Source: Agromyces protaetiae (GTDB lineage: Bacteria; Actinomycetota; Actinomycetes; Actinomycetales; Microbacteriaceae). Taken from it: 64,000 nucleotides of DNA. Where the stretch lies: positions 1,612,001 through 1,676,000 of the forward strand of contig NZ_CP133018.1 in the NCBI RefSeq assembly GCF_030866785.1, in the 5' to 3' direction. A program made the position numbers and the translations under genes. Positions 7,367 to 17,508 of the stretch are shown piece by piece (position 1 is the stretch's first letter; the number at the start of each line of letters is the position of its first letter). The notes beneath the pieces are model-generated. The model worked only from the letters and a program-made list of their open reading frames with translations. It was not told the DNA's origin and did not search any database.

Positions 7367-10012
7367 TTAGTTGCCCTCGGCTGGGAGCTCGGAGAGCGCC
7401 CGCGCGTCGAACGCGCGTGCGGCGAGCGCACGGTCGAGTTCGGCGAGCTGTTCTGCGACGAGCCGAGCGAGAGGCGCCGGCTCGGGGTTGGCCGCGAGCC
7501 ACGCGCGCGCCCGCTCGGCGAGTTCGGCATCGACGAGCGGCGCGGGGAAGAGTCTCGTGACGATGAGCGCCGCCATGTTGAAGCTGCGCTCGGCCCAGAT
7601 CATCCGGAGCATCCCGAAGTACTCGTCGACGACCGGCGCGAGCAGCGTCGCGGGCATGGCACGCCGCCAGCCGTCGGCGATCGCGCGTGCGGCATCGTTC
7701 GACAGTGAGCGATCGGTCGCGACCCGCCGCCACGCGGCATCCTTGACGATCGGGTCCGGACGAGCGGCGCGCGCCGTCTCGGCGAGGAGCCGACCCTTCG
7801 ACGTGTCGTCGGCGTCGAGCGCGCGCTGGATCTCCTGCTCGTCGCCGGCCCCCAGCGCGGCCCGCGCGATCACGAGCTCCCAGCGCAGGTCGAGATCGAT
7901 CGTGAGGCCGGGCAGGAGCGACGAGCCGTCGAGCAGCGTGCCGAGCACTTCGGCGTGTGCCGCGGTCGACGCGATCCGTGTGAACGCCTTCGCGAACTGG
8001 AGCTGCGCGTCGGAACCCGGCTCGGCGAGCTCGGTCTGCGCCCAGATCGCGTCTCCGGCCTCGGCGGCGACCACGTCGCGGTGCTCGTGCGCGACGTACT
8101 TCGCCAGTGCGAGCTCGAGGCGGGCGAGCGTGAGCCCGCGTGCCGACGACTGCGACTCATGCCCGATGCTGCGGAGCACGAGCCGCACGAAGTCGGTCGC
8201 GGCCAGCTCCGCATCGCGGAGGGCGTCCCAGGCCGAGCCGAGCACGACCGCCCGGGCGACGGGATCGGCGATCTCGGCGAGGTGCGCCACGGCCGTGCGG
8301 AACGATCGGTCGTCGAGTCGGACCTTCGCGTAGGTCAGGTCGTCGTCGTTCACGAGCAGCAGATCGGGCCGGAATCGCCCGACCAGGCCGGCGACCTCGG
8401 TCGAGGCGCCGTCGATGTCGAGCTCGACGCGGTGGGTGCGGGTGAGTCGGCCGTCCACGAGGTCGTAGCAGCCGACCGCGACCCGATGCGGCCGGAGCGT
8501 CGGATTCGCCGACCCGGCGGTCTGTTCGATGCGCGCCGCCGTGATGATCTCGCGAGCCTCAGCGTCGCCCTCGGCGGGTCCGGCACCGGCCGGCGCCGTC
8601 GTCTCGAGCACGACGCGCAGGGTGTTGACGCCCGCCGTCTCCAGCCAGAGCGCCGCCCACCGGCTCAGTTCCCGGCCCGACGCGAGCTCGAGCTCGCGGA
8701 GGAGGTCGGCGAGCGTGGCATTGCCGCCGGCGTTGGCTGCGAGGTACGCGCCGACGCCGCGCTGGAACTCGTCGAGCCCCACCCAGGCGACGAGCTGCTT
8801 CAACACCGACGCGCCCTTGTCGTAGGTGATCGCGTCGAAGTTCACCTCGACGTCGCCCGTGGTGTCGATGGTCGCCACGATCGGGTGTGTGGTCGGCAGC
8901 TGGTCCTGCTCGGCGGCCTGGGTCTTCTCGTCGTTCGCGAACGTCGCCCACGCCCCCGTGAATTCGGTCATGCGTGAGCTGGCGAACGTGGCAGCCCAGG
9001 TCGCGAAGGACTCGTTCAGCCACAGGTCGTTCCACCAGCGCATGGTCACCGAGTTGCCGAACCACATGTGGCTGAGTTCGTGCAGGACGACGCTCGCGCG
9101 CTGCTCGCGACGGGCGTCGGAGACGCGCGCGCGGAACAGATACGACTCGTTGAACGTCACGGCCCCGACGTTCTCCATCGCACCCCAGTTGTACTCGGGT
9201 ACGAAGATCTGGTCGTACTTGCCGTACGGGTACGGCACGCCGAACGCGGACTCGTAGAACTCGAGACCGCGCTGGACGAGCGGGAACATGACGTCGGGCT
9301 CGGCGTACTGCGCGAGCGATCGGCGGGTGAACAGCCCGAGCGGCACCTCGCGTCCGTCGCTGCTCGTCGCGCTGCCGTGCCAGCTCGCGTACGGTCCGGC
9401 GATGAGCGCGACGATGTAGCTCGAGATCGCCGGACCGGTCTCGAAGGACCAGGTCGCGTGCGCCGCGCCCGGGTCGCCGCCCGGCTCGTCTCGGTCGCCC
9501 ACCGTCGGCACAGGTTCGGGACTCGGTGCGTTGCTCAGCACTGTCCAGTGCGCCGGCGCGGTGACCGTGAACCGCACGGCCGCCTTCAGATCCGGCTGAT
9601 CGAACACCGCGAACACCCGGTTGGCCTCGGCGACCGCGAACTCCGTGTACAGGTACGTCTCACCGTCGACCGGGTCGACGAATCGATGCAGCCCCTCGCC
9701 GGTGTTCGTCGTCGCATTGGTCGAGACCATCCGGAGCTCATTGACCTCGTCGAGGTCGTCGAGCCGGATGCGCCAGCCGTCGGAGACCTCGGCCGGTTCG
9801 AGGCGCCGGCCGTTCAGCTCGATCTCGTGCACCTCGGTCGTCGTGGCCTCGATGAACGTCGAGCCGCCGCGCACCGCACCGAAGCGCGCCACGGTCTCCG
9901 CGCGGAAAGCGCCGTCGTCGCGCGTGAGGTCGAGGGTGACCTCGTACGACGGCTCGCGCACGAGTGCGGCTCGCGCCTCGGCTTCGACGCGGCTGAGCTC
10001 AGGGCGGGGCAT
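7367..10012 (-). CDS. pepN: Aminopeptidase N (M1 family), copy 1
   Basis: An 881-residue zinc aminopeptidase of the cytoplasm that trims N-terminal residues from peptides. The N-terminal beta domain leads into the exopeptidase motif GAMEN and the zinc site HELSHMWFG with the downstream Glu in NESFATW. The C-terminal helical ERAP1-like domain is complete. Length is normal for actinobacterial PepN (~850-870). It starts 46 bp after the stop of a second, similar gene, so the two arose by tandem duplication and form one run with mscS and glbO. Confidence 0.95.
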   Translation of the reverse strand: MPRPELSRVEAEARAALVREPSYEVTLDLTRDDGAFRAETVARFGAVRGGSTFIEATTTEVHEIELNGRRLEPAEVSDGWRIRLDDLDEVNELRMVSTNATTNTGEGLHRFVDPVDGETYLYTEFAVAEANRVFAVFDQPDLKAAVRFTVTAPAHWTVLSNAPSPEPVPTVGDRDEPGGDPGAAHATWSFETGPAISSYIVALIAGPYASWHGSATSSDGREVPLGLFTRRSLAQYAEPDVMFPLVQRGLEFYESAFGVPYPYGKYDQIFVPEYNWGAMENVGAVTFNESYLFRARVSDARREQRASVVLHELSHMWFGNSVTMRWWNDLWLNESFATWAATFASSRMTEFTGAWATFANDEKTQAAEQDQLPTTHPIVATIDTTGDVEVNFDAITYDKGASVLKQLVAWVGLDEFQRGVGAYLAANAGGNATLADLLRELELASGRELSRWAALWLETAGVNTLRVVLETTAPAGAGPAEGDAEAREIITAARIEQTAGSANPTLRPHRVAVGCYDLVDGRLTRTHRVELDIDGASTEVAGLVGRFRPDLLLVNDDDLTYAKVRLDDRSFRTAVAHLAEIADPVARAVVLGSAWDALRDAELAATDFVRLVLRSIGHESQSSARGLTLARLELALAKYVAHEHRDVVAAEAGDAIWAQTELAEPGSDAQLQFAKAFTRIASTAAHAEVLGTLLDGSSLLPGLTIDLDLRWELVIARAALGAGDEQEIQRALDADDTSKGRLLAETARAARPDPIVKDAAWRRVATDRSLSNDAARAIADGWRRAMPATLLAPVVDEYFGMLRMIWAERSFNMAALIVTRLFPAPLVDAELAERARAWLAANPEPAPLARLVAEQLAELDRALAARAFDARALSELPAEGN

Positions 10013-10058
10013 GCGGACCTCCCGTGGTCGCGAGCTGGGTGACGACGCGGCCGCCGGC

Positions 10059-12602
10059 TCAGCCGGCGTCGCGCTGCTGCACGGTCAGCGCCCGCTCGAT
10101 TCCCGCGAGGTTCTCGATCACGAGTCGGCGCAGCGCGGGGATCCCGGGGTTCGCGTCGAGCCACGCGCGGCTTGCCGACACGAGCTCCGCGTTCGCGAGC
10201 GGGGCGGGGTACAGCAGGTCGACGAGCTTCTCGGCGATCGCGTAGCTGCGCTCGTTCCAGATCCGTTCGATCATGTCGAAATACCGGCTCACGAACGGCG
10301 CCAGCAGCGACGTGTCGTCGGCGCGGAGGAATCCGGCCGCGGTGGAGCGCACCACCGAGTTCGTCGCGGTGTCGACGTCGATGAGCGACGCCCACGCGCG
10401 TTCCTTCGCCTCGTTCGTCGGAATCGCGGCCCGCGCGTGCGCGGCCGACTCTTGACCCGTCGCCGTGTTGTCCTCGGCGAGCCGGGCATCGATGTCGGCG
10501 TCGCCGGCTCGACCGGCGGCCGCGAGCGCGATCAGTAGCTCCCAGCCGAGGTCCGTGTCGACCGCGAGCCCGTCGAGCGACAGCTCGCCCGCGTAGAGCG
10601 CGGCGAGGTCGTCGACGTGGCTGCCGGCCTCGGCGATGGCGGCGAAGTTCTTCACGAACTGGAACTGCGCGTCGCTGCCGGCCTCGGCCGCGCGAGCGAG
10701 CTCCCAGAGCCCATCGGCGAGCCGGCGGCGCGCCTCAGCGCGCTTCGTCGGTGCCACGTACGAGCTCGCCGTGAGCTGCGCGTTCGCGAGCACGATGCGG
10801 AGCGTGGTCGACTCGGTCTCGCTCGCGATGTTGCCGAGCACGAGCTCGAGGTAGTCGCTCGCGCTCGTCTCGGCGTCGCGGGTCGCGTCCCACACCGAGC
10901 TCAGCACGAGGGCGCGGGCGAGCGGGTCCTCGATCGCCGACAGGTTCTCGAGGGCGACCCGATGGGACGACTCGTCGAGGCGGATCTTCGCGTACGCGAG
11001 GTCGTCGTCGTTCAGCAGCACGAGGTCGGGGCGGGCGCGCCCGACGAGCTCGGCGACCTCGGTGCGCTCGCCGTCGACGTCGAGCTCGACGCGGTGCTCG
11101 CGCACGAGCCGGCCGTCACGCAGGTTGTAGAACCCGATCGCGAGCCGGTGCGGGCGGATCGTCGGGTGGTCGGCCGGCGCGGACTGCAGCACCGTGAACG
11201 ACGAGATCGTGCCCGAGCCATCCGTCGCGATCTCAGGACGCAGCGTGTTGACGCCCGCGGTCTCGAGCCAGAGCGCGCCCCATTCGGAGAGGTCGCGGCC
11301 GCTCGCGGTCTCGAGCTCGGCGAGCAGATCGGCGAGCGTCGTGTTGCCCCACGCGTGCGTCTTGAAGTACGCCGAGACGCCCGCGAAGAACGCGTCGACG
11401 CCGACCCAGGCGGCCAGCTGCTTGAGCACCGAACCGCCCTTGGCGTACGTGATGCCGTCGAAGTTGACCTGCACGTCTTCGAGGTCGTTGATCGTCGCGA
11501 CGACGGGGTGGGTCGAGGGCAGCTGGTCCTGCCGGTACGCCCAGCTCTTCTCCATCGAGTTGAACGTGGTCCAGGCGTTGGTCCACTCTGTCGCCTCGGC
11601 CGTCGCGATGGTCGACGCCCACTCGGCGAACGACTCGTTCAGCCACAGGTCGTTCCACCACTTCATGGTCACGAGGTCGCCGAACCACATGTGGGCGAGC
11701 TCGTGCAGGATCGTGACGACCCGGCGCTCGCGGATGGCGTCGGTGACCTTCGAGCGGAACACGTACACCTCGGTGAAGGTGACGGCTCCCGCGTTCTCCA
11801 TGGCGCCCGCGTTGTACTCGGGCACGAACAGCTGGTCGTACTTGTCGAACGGGTAGGGCACGTCGAACTTGGACTCGAAGTAGGCGAAGCCCTGCTTGGT
11901 CTTCTCGAAGATGTAGTCGGCGTCGAGGTACTGCGAGAGGCTCTTTCGGCTGTACACGCCGAGGGGGATGACCCGGCCGTCGGAGCTCGTTAGCTCGTCG
12001 CGCACGACGTCGTACGGGCCCGCGATGAGCGCCGTGATGTAGCTCGAGATGCGGGGGGTCGGCCCGAACGCCCACGTCTTCGCGCCCTCGTGCGCGTCGG
12101 TGGGCTCGGGCGTCGGCTGGTTCGACACGACCTGCCAGTGCGCGGGCGCGGTCACCGTGAACCGGAACGCCGCCTTCAGGTCGGGCTGCTCGAACACCGC
12201 GAACATGCGCCGCGAGTCGGGCACCTCGAACTGCGTGTAGAGGTACGCCTCGCCGTCGACCGGGTCGACGAAGCGGTGCAGGCCCTCACCGGTGTGCATG
12301 TAGCGGCCGTCAGCGACCACGACGAGCTCGTTCTCGGCTGCCAGGCCGGGCAGCTGGATGCGCACGCCGTCGCTCACCTCGGCCGGGTCGAGCGCGGCGC
12401 CGTTCAGCGTCACCGAGTGCACGGTCGCGGTGATCGCGTCGATGAACGTCGAGGCGCCCTCGGCCGCGCTGAATCGCACGGTCGTCGTGCTGCGGAACAC
12501 GTCGGGACCTGTGGTCACGTCGAGCACGACGTCGTAGTCGTGCACGGTCACGAGCGCGGCGCGCTCCTCGGCTTCGATGCGGGTGAGGTTCTCTCCAGGC
12601 AC
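10059..12602 (-). CDS. pepN: Aminopeptidase N (M1 family), copy 2
   Basis: An 847-residue paralogue of the next gene downstream. Both share the same opening (R-x-EAE-RAALV), GAMEN, and the zinc site HELAHMWFGDLVTMKWWND with NESFAEW. Both copies keep all catalytic residues that I can see. Differences concentrate in the C-terminal helical domain (substrate channel), so the two probably differ in peptide preference. This copy is the first gene of the minus-strand run; a TAGGCT hexamer (12676-12671) could be its -10 element, giving a leader of about 60 nt. Divergent from rpiB. Confidence 0.95.
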   Translation of the reverse strand: MPGENLTRIEAEERAALVTVHDYDVVLDVTTGPDVFRSTTTVRFSAAEGASTFIDAITATVHSVTLNGAALDPAEVSDGVRIQLPGLAAENELVVVADGRYMHTGEGLHRFVDPVDGEAYLYTQFEVPDSRRMFAVFEQPDLKAAFRFTVTAPAHWQVVSNQPTPEPTDAHEGAKTWAFGPTPRISSYITALIAGPYDVVRDELTSSDGRVIPLGVYSRKSLSQYLDADYIFEKTKQGFAYFESKFDVPYPFDKYDQLFVPEYNAGAMENAGAVTFTEVYVFRSKVTDAIRERRVVTILHELAHMWFGDLVTMKWWNDLWLNESFAEWASTIATAEATEWTNAWTTFNSMEKSWAYRQDQLPSTHPVVATINDLEDVQVNFDGITYAKGGSVLKQLAAWVGVDAFFAGVSAYFKTHAWGNTTLADLLAELETASGRDLSEWGALWLETAGVNTLRPEIATDGSGTISSFTVLQSAPADHPTIRPHRLAIGFYNLRDGRLVREHRVELDVDGERTEVAELVGRARPDLVLLNDDDLAYAKIRLDESSHRVALENLSAIEDPLARALVLSSVWDATRDAETSASDYLELVLGNIASETESTTLRIVLANAQLTASSYVAPTKRAEARRRLADGLWELARAAEAGSDAQFQFVKNFAAIAEAGSHVDDLAALYAGELSLDGLAVDTDLGWELLIALAAAGRAGDADIDARLAEDNTATGQESAAHARAAIPTNEAKERAWASLIDVDTATNSVVRSTAAGFLRADDTSLLAPFVSRYFDMIERIWNERSYAIAEKLVDLLYPAPLANAELVSASRAWLDANPGIPALRRLVIENLAGIERALTVQQRDAG

Positions 12603-12722
12603 GTCCAGTCTCCAGCTACGTCGCGAACGGATGACTCGCCCGCGCTTGTGGCGCCGGGCGAACGGAGTTCAGCCTAGCCCCGGGCTCCGGCCGAGGCATC
12701 CGCTCATGCCAGACTTGCTCCC

Positions 12723-13220
<498 letters not shown>

Positions 13221-13245
13221 GCCCGAAGTCGCAGAAGGAGGGGCG

Positions 13246-14250
13246 ATGCCCGAGGGGCACTCCGTCCACCGCATCACCCGGCAGTTCGAGCGGAACTTCG
13301 TCGGGCATGTCGTCCGTGCGTCGAGCCCGCAGGGGCGGTTCGCGGTGGGCGCTGCCGAGCTCGACGGCCGCCGCATGGTCGACGCGCGCGCGGTCGGCAA
13401 GCAGATGTTCCTCGGGTTCGAGGGGGACGTGTGGCTGCGCGTGCACCTCGGCATGTACGGCGCGTGGGACTTCGCCGGTGAGATCCTCATGGACGCGACC
13501 ATCGCCTCGGCCAACGGTCGCATGGGGCAGACGAACCAGCGCGGGACGTTCCTCGACGGACCGAACCCCGATGCCGTGGTGTTCGACTCGGCGGGCGAGA
13601 ACTCGCTCACGTCGATCGGCGCGCCGCGGCGTGCCCGGCTGCGCATGTCGGAGTCCGAGAAACCCGGCGCCGACGTCGAGTCGTTTCCTCCGGAGCCGGT
13701 GGGGGCGGTGCGCGTGCGCCTGCTCACCGAGACGATCGTCGCCGACCTGCGCGGCCCGACGGCCTGCGAGGTGCTGAACCCGGCACAGGTCGAGGCGATC
13801 GTCGCGAAGCTCGGTCCCGATCCGCTGCTCGACGGCGGCATCGAGGCCGAGGTGCGGTTCACGACCGCGATCCGGAAGAAGGCGACGCCCATCGGGCTGC
13901 TGCTCATGGATCAGAACGTCGTCGCGGGCATCGGCAACGTCTATCGCGCCGAGCTGCTGTTCCGGGCACGGCAGAACCCGCACACGCCCGGCCGCGATGT
14001 GCCTGAGGAGCATGTGCGCCATCTCTGGCACGACTGGACGAAGCTGCTGCGCATCGGCGTGGAGACCGGTCAGATGATGACCATGGACGATCTCGACGAG
14101 GAGGCCTACCGGGCCGCGCTCGCCAACCGCGACGACCGGCACTGGGTCTACAAGCGCGAGGGGCTGCCGTGCCGCGTCTGCGGCACGAACGTGGTGCTCG
14201 AAGAGATGGGCGCCCGCAAGCTGTACTGGTGCCCCTACTGCCAGGCCTGA
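13246..14250 (+). CDS. Fpg/Nei-family DNA glycosylase/AP lyase
   Basis: A 334-residue base-excision repair enzyme. The mature N-terminus PEGHS gives the catalytic Pro and Glu of the Fpg/Nei family; the PEGHS form groups with the actinobacterial Nei2-like proteins rather than MutM (PELPE). The RVHLGMYG segment carries conserved contacts, and a C-terminal zinc finger is intact (CRVCG ... CPYCQ). A ~60-residue insert around 75-140 (MGQTNQRGTFLDGP, ESEKPGADVESFPPE) lengthens it beyond the usual ~270. The ATG has a strong GAAGGAGGGG site. Substrates probably include oxidised pyrimidines, by family. Confidence 0.9.
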   Translation: MPEGHSVHRITRQFERNFVGHVVRASSPQGRFAVGAAELDGRRMVDARAVGKQMFLGFEGDVWLRVHLGMYGAWDFAGEILMDATIASANGRMGQTNQRGTFLDGPNPDAVVFDSAGENSLTSIGAPRRARLRMSESEKPGADVESFPPEPVGAVRVRLLTETIVADLRGPTACEVLNPAQVEAIVAKLGPDPLLDGGIEAEVRFTTAIRKKATPIGLLLMDQNVVAGIGNVYRAELLFRARQNPHTPGRDVPEEHVRHLWHDWTKLLRIGVETGQMMTMDDLDEEAYRAALANRDDRHWVYKREGLPCRVCGTNVVLEEMGARKLYWCPYCQA

Positions 14251-14260
14251 AGGGGATCCG

Positions 14261-15769
14261 ATGCCTGAGGTGACCGGGGCGCGCGCGGGCGCGCTGGTGC
14301 TCGAGGGAGGGCGGCTGCCCGGTGCGCCCGAGGCCGTCGACGTGCTGCTCGACGGCGGCCGGGTGATCGAGCTCGTGCCGGACGGCGCACCGCTGACCGG
14401 CGCCGCCGCCGCGCGTGCCGAGCGGATCGCGCTCGGCGGCCGGTGGATCGTGCCCGGCCTGTACGACCGGCATGTGCACCTGTCGCAGTGGGCCATGGTG
14501 TCCAGGCGGCTCGACCTCGCGACGGCGTCGTCTGCGGCCGCGGCAGCGACGCTCGTCGCGGGCGAGATCGGGCGCGGGGCCGGCGAGATCGCCGGGTTCG
14601 GGTACCGCGACGGGTTGTGGCCGGATGCCCCGTCGCTCGAGCTGCTCGACGCGGCGGCCGGCGACGTGCCCGTCGTGCTCGTCTCCGCCGACCTCCACGC
14701 CTGCTGGCTGAACTCGGCGGCGGCCCGACGGCACGCCGTGTCTCCTGGCACCGACGGCGTGCTGCGCGAGGACGAGTGCTTCCGGCTCGTGCGCGAGCTC
14801 GACGACATCGCCGACACCGTGCTCGACCAGTGGGTCGCCGAGGCCGCGACGCGTGCGGCGGCCAGGGGCGTGGTCGGCGTCGTCGACTACGAGATGCGGT
14901 GGAACCGCGACGACTGGGCTCGGCGCGCCGCCGGTGGCGCCTTTCCGTTGCGCGTCGCCTTCGGGGTGTATCCGCAGCACCTCGACCGGGCGATCGACGA
15001 GGGTCTGCGCACGGGCGAGCCCGTTCCCGGTACCGGTGGACTCGTGACCGTGGGCGGCGCCAAGGCGATCACCGACGGGTCGCTGAACACCCGGACCGCG
15101 TGGTGTTTCGACCCGTACCCCGGCCTCGAGGGCCACGCGCACCCCGCAGGGCTCGCGACCGTGACCTACGACGAGCTCGTGCCCCTCATGCGACGCGCCC
15201 ACGACGGTGGGCTCACGCCCGCCGTGCACGCCATCGGCGACCGTGCGAACGCCCGCGTGCTCGACGCGTTCGAGGCCGTCGGCTGCCGTGGGTCGATCGA
15301 GCACGCGCAGCTGCTCAGACACGGCGACGTGGCGCGCTTCGCGCGGCTCGGCATCGTCGCGAGCGTGCAGCCCGAGCACGCGATGGACGATCGCGACGTC
15401 GCCGACCGGTACTGGCGCGGCCGCACCGATCGCGCGTTCATGCTCGCCGAGCTGGCCGCGGCCGGGGTGGAGCTCGCGCTCGGCTCCGACGCGCCCGTGG
15501 CGCCGCTCGACCCCTGGGTCGCGATCGCCGCGGCCGTGGGCCGGTCGCGCGACGGGCGTGCGCCGTGGCATCCGGAGCAGGCGATCGACGTGCGCGTCGC
15601 GCTCGCCGCGTCCACCGGCGGTGCGGGCGCCGAGGTGCGGGTCGGCGGGTCGGCCGATCTCACCGTCGTCGAGCTCGACCCGTTCACCGCGACGATCGAC
15701 GAGCTGCGTGGCATGCCCGTCGCGGCCACCTTCGTGGGCGGGCGCAGCACGCACTCGTCGCTCGGCTGA
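14261..15769 (+). CDS. Amidohydrolase family 3 protein (YtcJ-like)
   Basis: A 502-residue metal-dependent hydrolase. The first metal motif is DRHVHLSQ (His-x-His); later metal ligands are likely in TPAVHAIGDRAN and GSIEHAQLL, and the catalytic Asp in LGSDAPVAPLDPW. The C-terminal ADLTVVELDPF closes the small beta domain typical of this superfamily. Metal residues appear complete. Family members hydrolyse amides such as N-acyl compounds, but the substrate is unknown. It starts 10 bp after the glycosylase with an AAGGGGATC site, so the two are cotranscribed. Confidence 0.88.
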   Translation: MPEVTGARAGALVLEGGRLPGAPEAVDVLLDGGRVIELVPDGAPLTGAAAARAERIALGGRWIVPGLYDRHVHLSQWAMVSRRLDLATASSAAAAATLVAGEIGRGAGEIAGFGYRDGLWPDAPSLELLDAAAGDVPVVLVSADLHACWLNSAAARRHAVSPGTDGVLREDECFRLVRELDDIADTVLDQWVAEAATRAAARGVVGVVDYEMRWNRDDWARRAAGGAFPLRVAFGVYPQHLDRAIDEGLRTGEPVPGTGGLVTVGGAKAITDGSLNTRTAWCFDPYPGLEGHAHPAGLATVTYDELVPLMRRAHDGGLTPAVHAIGDRANARVLDAFEAVGCRGSIEHAQLLRHGDVARFARLGIVASVQPEHAMDDRDVADRYWRGRTDRAFMLAELAAAGVELALGSDAPVAPLDPWVAIAAAVGRSRDGRAPWHPEQAIDVRVALAASTGGAGAEVRVGGSADLTVVELDPFTATIDELRGMPVAATFVGGRSTHSSLG

Positions 15770-15799
15770 AGCGCTCGAGGCAGACGAGCGGAGGGCGCT

Positions 15800-15815
15800 C
15801 GGGGGATAACCCCCG
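15800..15815 (+). terminator. Short GC hairpin after the amidohydrolase gene
   Basis: CGGGGG (15800-15805) pairs with CCCCCG (15810-15815) around ATAA. No T-tract follows. It could end the rpiB-glycosylase-amidohydrolase transcript. Confidence 0.35.
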
Positions 15816-15939
15816 GCGCGATCCGGTCGGCCACCGGATGTGGCGGCGGGCGCGCGTTCGCGAGGCTGGAGGCACACTTCGCCCCGGGCCCGCGCCGTTC
15901 GCGCACCCACGTGGGACGATGACGGAAGAAGGAACCATC

Positions 15940-17334
15940 ATGACCACAGACACCGGTACCGCACCCGCTCCCGCAGCGGCGGTGACCCGCCCGGCGGACG
16001 AGCGCAGAGAACTCGGCTACGGCCGGCTCTGGGCCGCCGTGCCCAGGGAGCTCGGCTTCCTGATCCTCACGATGCCGATCGCGATCATCGGACTCTCAGT
16101 GCTCGCGACCGTGTTCTTCACCGGACTCGGACTGGTCGCGATCGTCGTCGGTATCTTCCTGATGGTCGGCGCGTTCTTCATCGCCCGCGGCTTCGGCACG
16201 CTCGAGGTCATCCGCCTCGAATGGGCGGGGAGCCCTTCGATCCGTCGACCCGACTGGTCGCGCGACAGCCGTGAGCAGGGTTTCTGGCGCTCGGCGTTCT
16301 CGCCGTTCGTCGACGGGCACTACTGGCTGTACCTGCTGCACACCCTCGTCGTGAACCCCATCGTCAGCATCGTGACGTGGACGTTCACGATCGTGTGGGT
16401 CTCGGTCGCCCTGGGCGGCACGACCGGCTGGATCTGGCAACGGTTCATTCCCGAGGGGGACCGGACGTTCTGGCTCAACGAGTGGCTCGTGGAACGGTTC
16501 ACGGGCGGCACGGTCAGCTACGATCCGGTCGTCGGGGAGCGCATCCTCGAGTTCGTGCTCGGCCTCATCTTCCTCGCGACTCTGCCGTACGTGTTCCGCG
16601 GGCTCACGCTGCTGCACGACGTGATCGCGCGCGGCATGCTCGGCGCCTGGCGTTCGGAGGCGCTGCAGCGCGAGGTCGTCGCACTCTCCGCCTCGCGCGG
16701 GGCGGCGGTGCAGGCCGAGGACACGTCGCTGCGGCGGCTCGAGCGCGACATCCACGACGGGCCGCAGCAGCGGCTCGTGCGGCTGCAGATGGACCTCGCG
16801 ACCATCGAGCGGCGCCTCGACCAGGACCCCGGCGAGGCGAAGGCGCTCGTCGGCGAGGCGCGCGACCAGGCCCGGGAGGCGCTCGACGAACTGCGCGCGC
16901 TCTCGCGCGGGTTCGCGCCGCCCCTCCTGCAAGACCGCGGCCTCGCCAGCGCGCTCGCCTCGCTCGCGAGCCGGAGCACCGTACCGGTCACGTTCGAGGA
17001 CGCGATCGCGGCGGATGCCCCGCTGCCGGCGTCGATCGAACGCAACGCGTACTTCGTGGCCGCCGAGTTGCTGACGAACGTCACGAAGCACGCCGACGCG
17101 ACCGCCGTGCGGCTGCGGATCGCGACCCGAGACGAGGGCTCGGCCGGGCACTGGCTCGATCTGTGGGTCACCGACAACGGGCGAGGCGGCGCGACGACCG
17201 CGCCGGGACACGGGCTCGCCGGCCTCGAGGAGCGCGTGCGCGGGCTGCGCGGGCAGCTCGTCGTGACGAGCCCGGTCGGCGGGCCCACCTCGATCGGGGC
17301 GCACATCCCGTACGTGCCTGCGTCGGTCGAGTAG
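15940..17334 (+). CDS. Sensor histidine kinase with N-terminal membrane sensor domain
   Basis: A 464-residue membrane kinase. The N-terminal ~240 residues hold at least four membrane segments (FLILTMPIAIIGLSVLATVF, FTGLGLVAIVVGIFLMVGAF, VVNPIVSIVTWTFTIVWVSV, ILEFVLGLIFLATLPYVFRG) in the pattern of the actinobacterial putative sensor domain. A HisKA_3 motif follows (LERDIHDGPQQRLV, His is the phosphoacceptor), then HATPase_c with N-box ELLTNVTKHADA and G-boxes VTDNGRGG and GHGLAGLEERV. The ATG has a GAAGAAGGA site. The regulator at 17509 is surely its partner. Confidence 0.93.
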   Translation: MTTDTGTAPAPAAAVTRPADERRELGYGRLWAAVPRELGFLILTMPIAIIGLSVLATVFFTGLGLVAIVVGIFLMVGAFFIARGFGTLEVIRLEWAGSPSIRRPDWSRDSREQGFWRSAFSPFVDGHYWLYLLHTLVVNPIVSIVTWTFTIVWVSVALGGTTGWIWQRFIPEGDRTFWLNEWLVERFTGGTVSYDPVVGERILEFVLGLIFLATLPYVFRGLTLLHDVIARGMLGAWRSEALQREVVALSASRGAAVQAEDTSLRRLERDIHDGPQQRLVRLQMDLATIERRLDQDPGEAKALVGEARDQAREALDELRALSRGFAPPLLQDRGLASALASLASRSTVPVTFEDAIAADAPLPASIERNAYFVAAELLTNVTKHADATAVRLRIATRDEGSAGHWLDLWVTDNGRGGATTAPGHGLAGLEERVRGLRGQLVVTSPVGGPTSIGAHIPYVPASVE

Positions 17335-17363
17335 CGGGCGCCGGCGAGCGCCCGCGAGCGCAT

Positions 17364-17407
17364 CGAGACCCGGCGGGCTGGTCTCAGGATCGGCTCGCCG
17401 GGTCTCG
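17364..17407. repeat. Intergenic palindrome, 12-bp perfect arms
   Basis: CGAGACCCGGCG (17364-17375) and CGCCGGGTCTCG (17396-17407) enclose a 20-nt loop that itself contains GGTCTC. It may fold in the message between kinase and regulator or be a copy of a dispersed intergenic repeat. Confidence 0.7.
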
Positions 17408-17439
17408 ACGCGCGTGCGCCCTCGTCGCCCGCTCCTCGA

Positions 17440-17467
17440 CGACGAGGCATGCCCGACGAGGCATGCC
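17440..17467 (+). repeat. 14-bp tandem repeat upstream of response regulator
   Basis: CGACGAGGCATGCC occurs twice exactly, followed by a degenerate third copy ending GAGGCATCC. It sits 30-70 bp before the regulator start, upstream of the proposed -10 element. Confidence 0.75.
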
Positions 17468-17496
17468 CGACGCCGAGGCATCCGCTCGCCCCTCGC

Positions 17497-17502
17497 TACG
17501 CT
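17497..17502 (+). promoter_or_regulatory. -10 element of leaderless response regulator transcript
   Basis: TACGCT lies 6 nt before the GTG at 17509 and there is no Shine-Dalgarno, the signature of a leaderless actinobacterial transcript. The regulator can therefore be expressed without the kinase. Confidence 0.6.
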
Positions 17503-17508
17503 TGACGG

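Noticed and set aside
14443..15939. Open frame reading from within the amidohydrolase gene into the second sensor kinase
   Set aside because: Only the part from 15940 on resembles a protein family; the upstream part is a shadow of the amidohydrolase in another frame.
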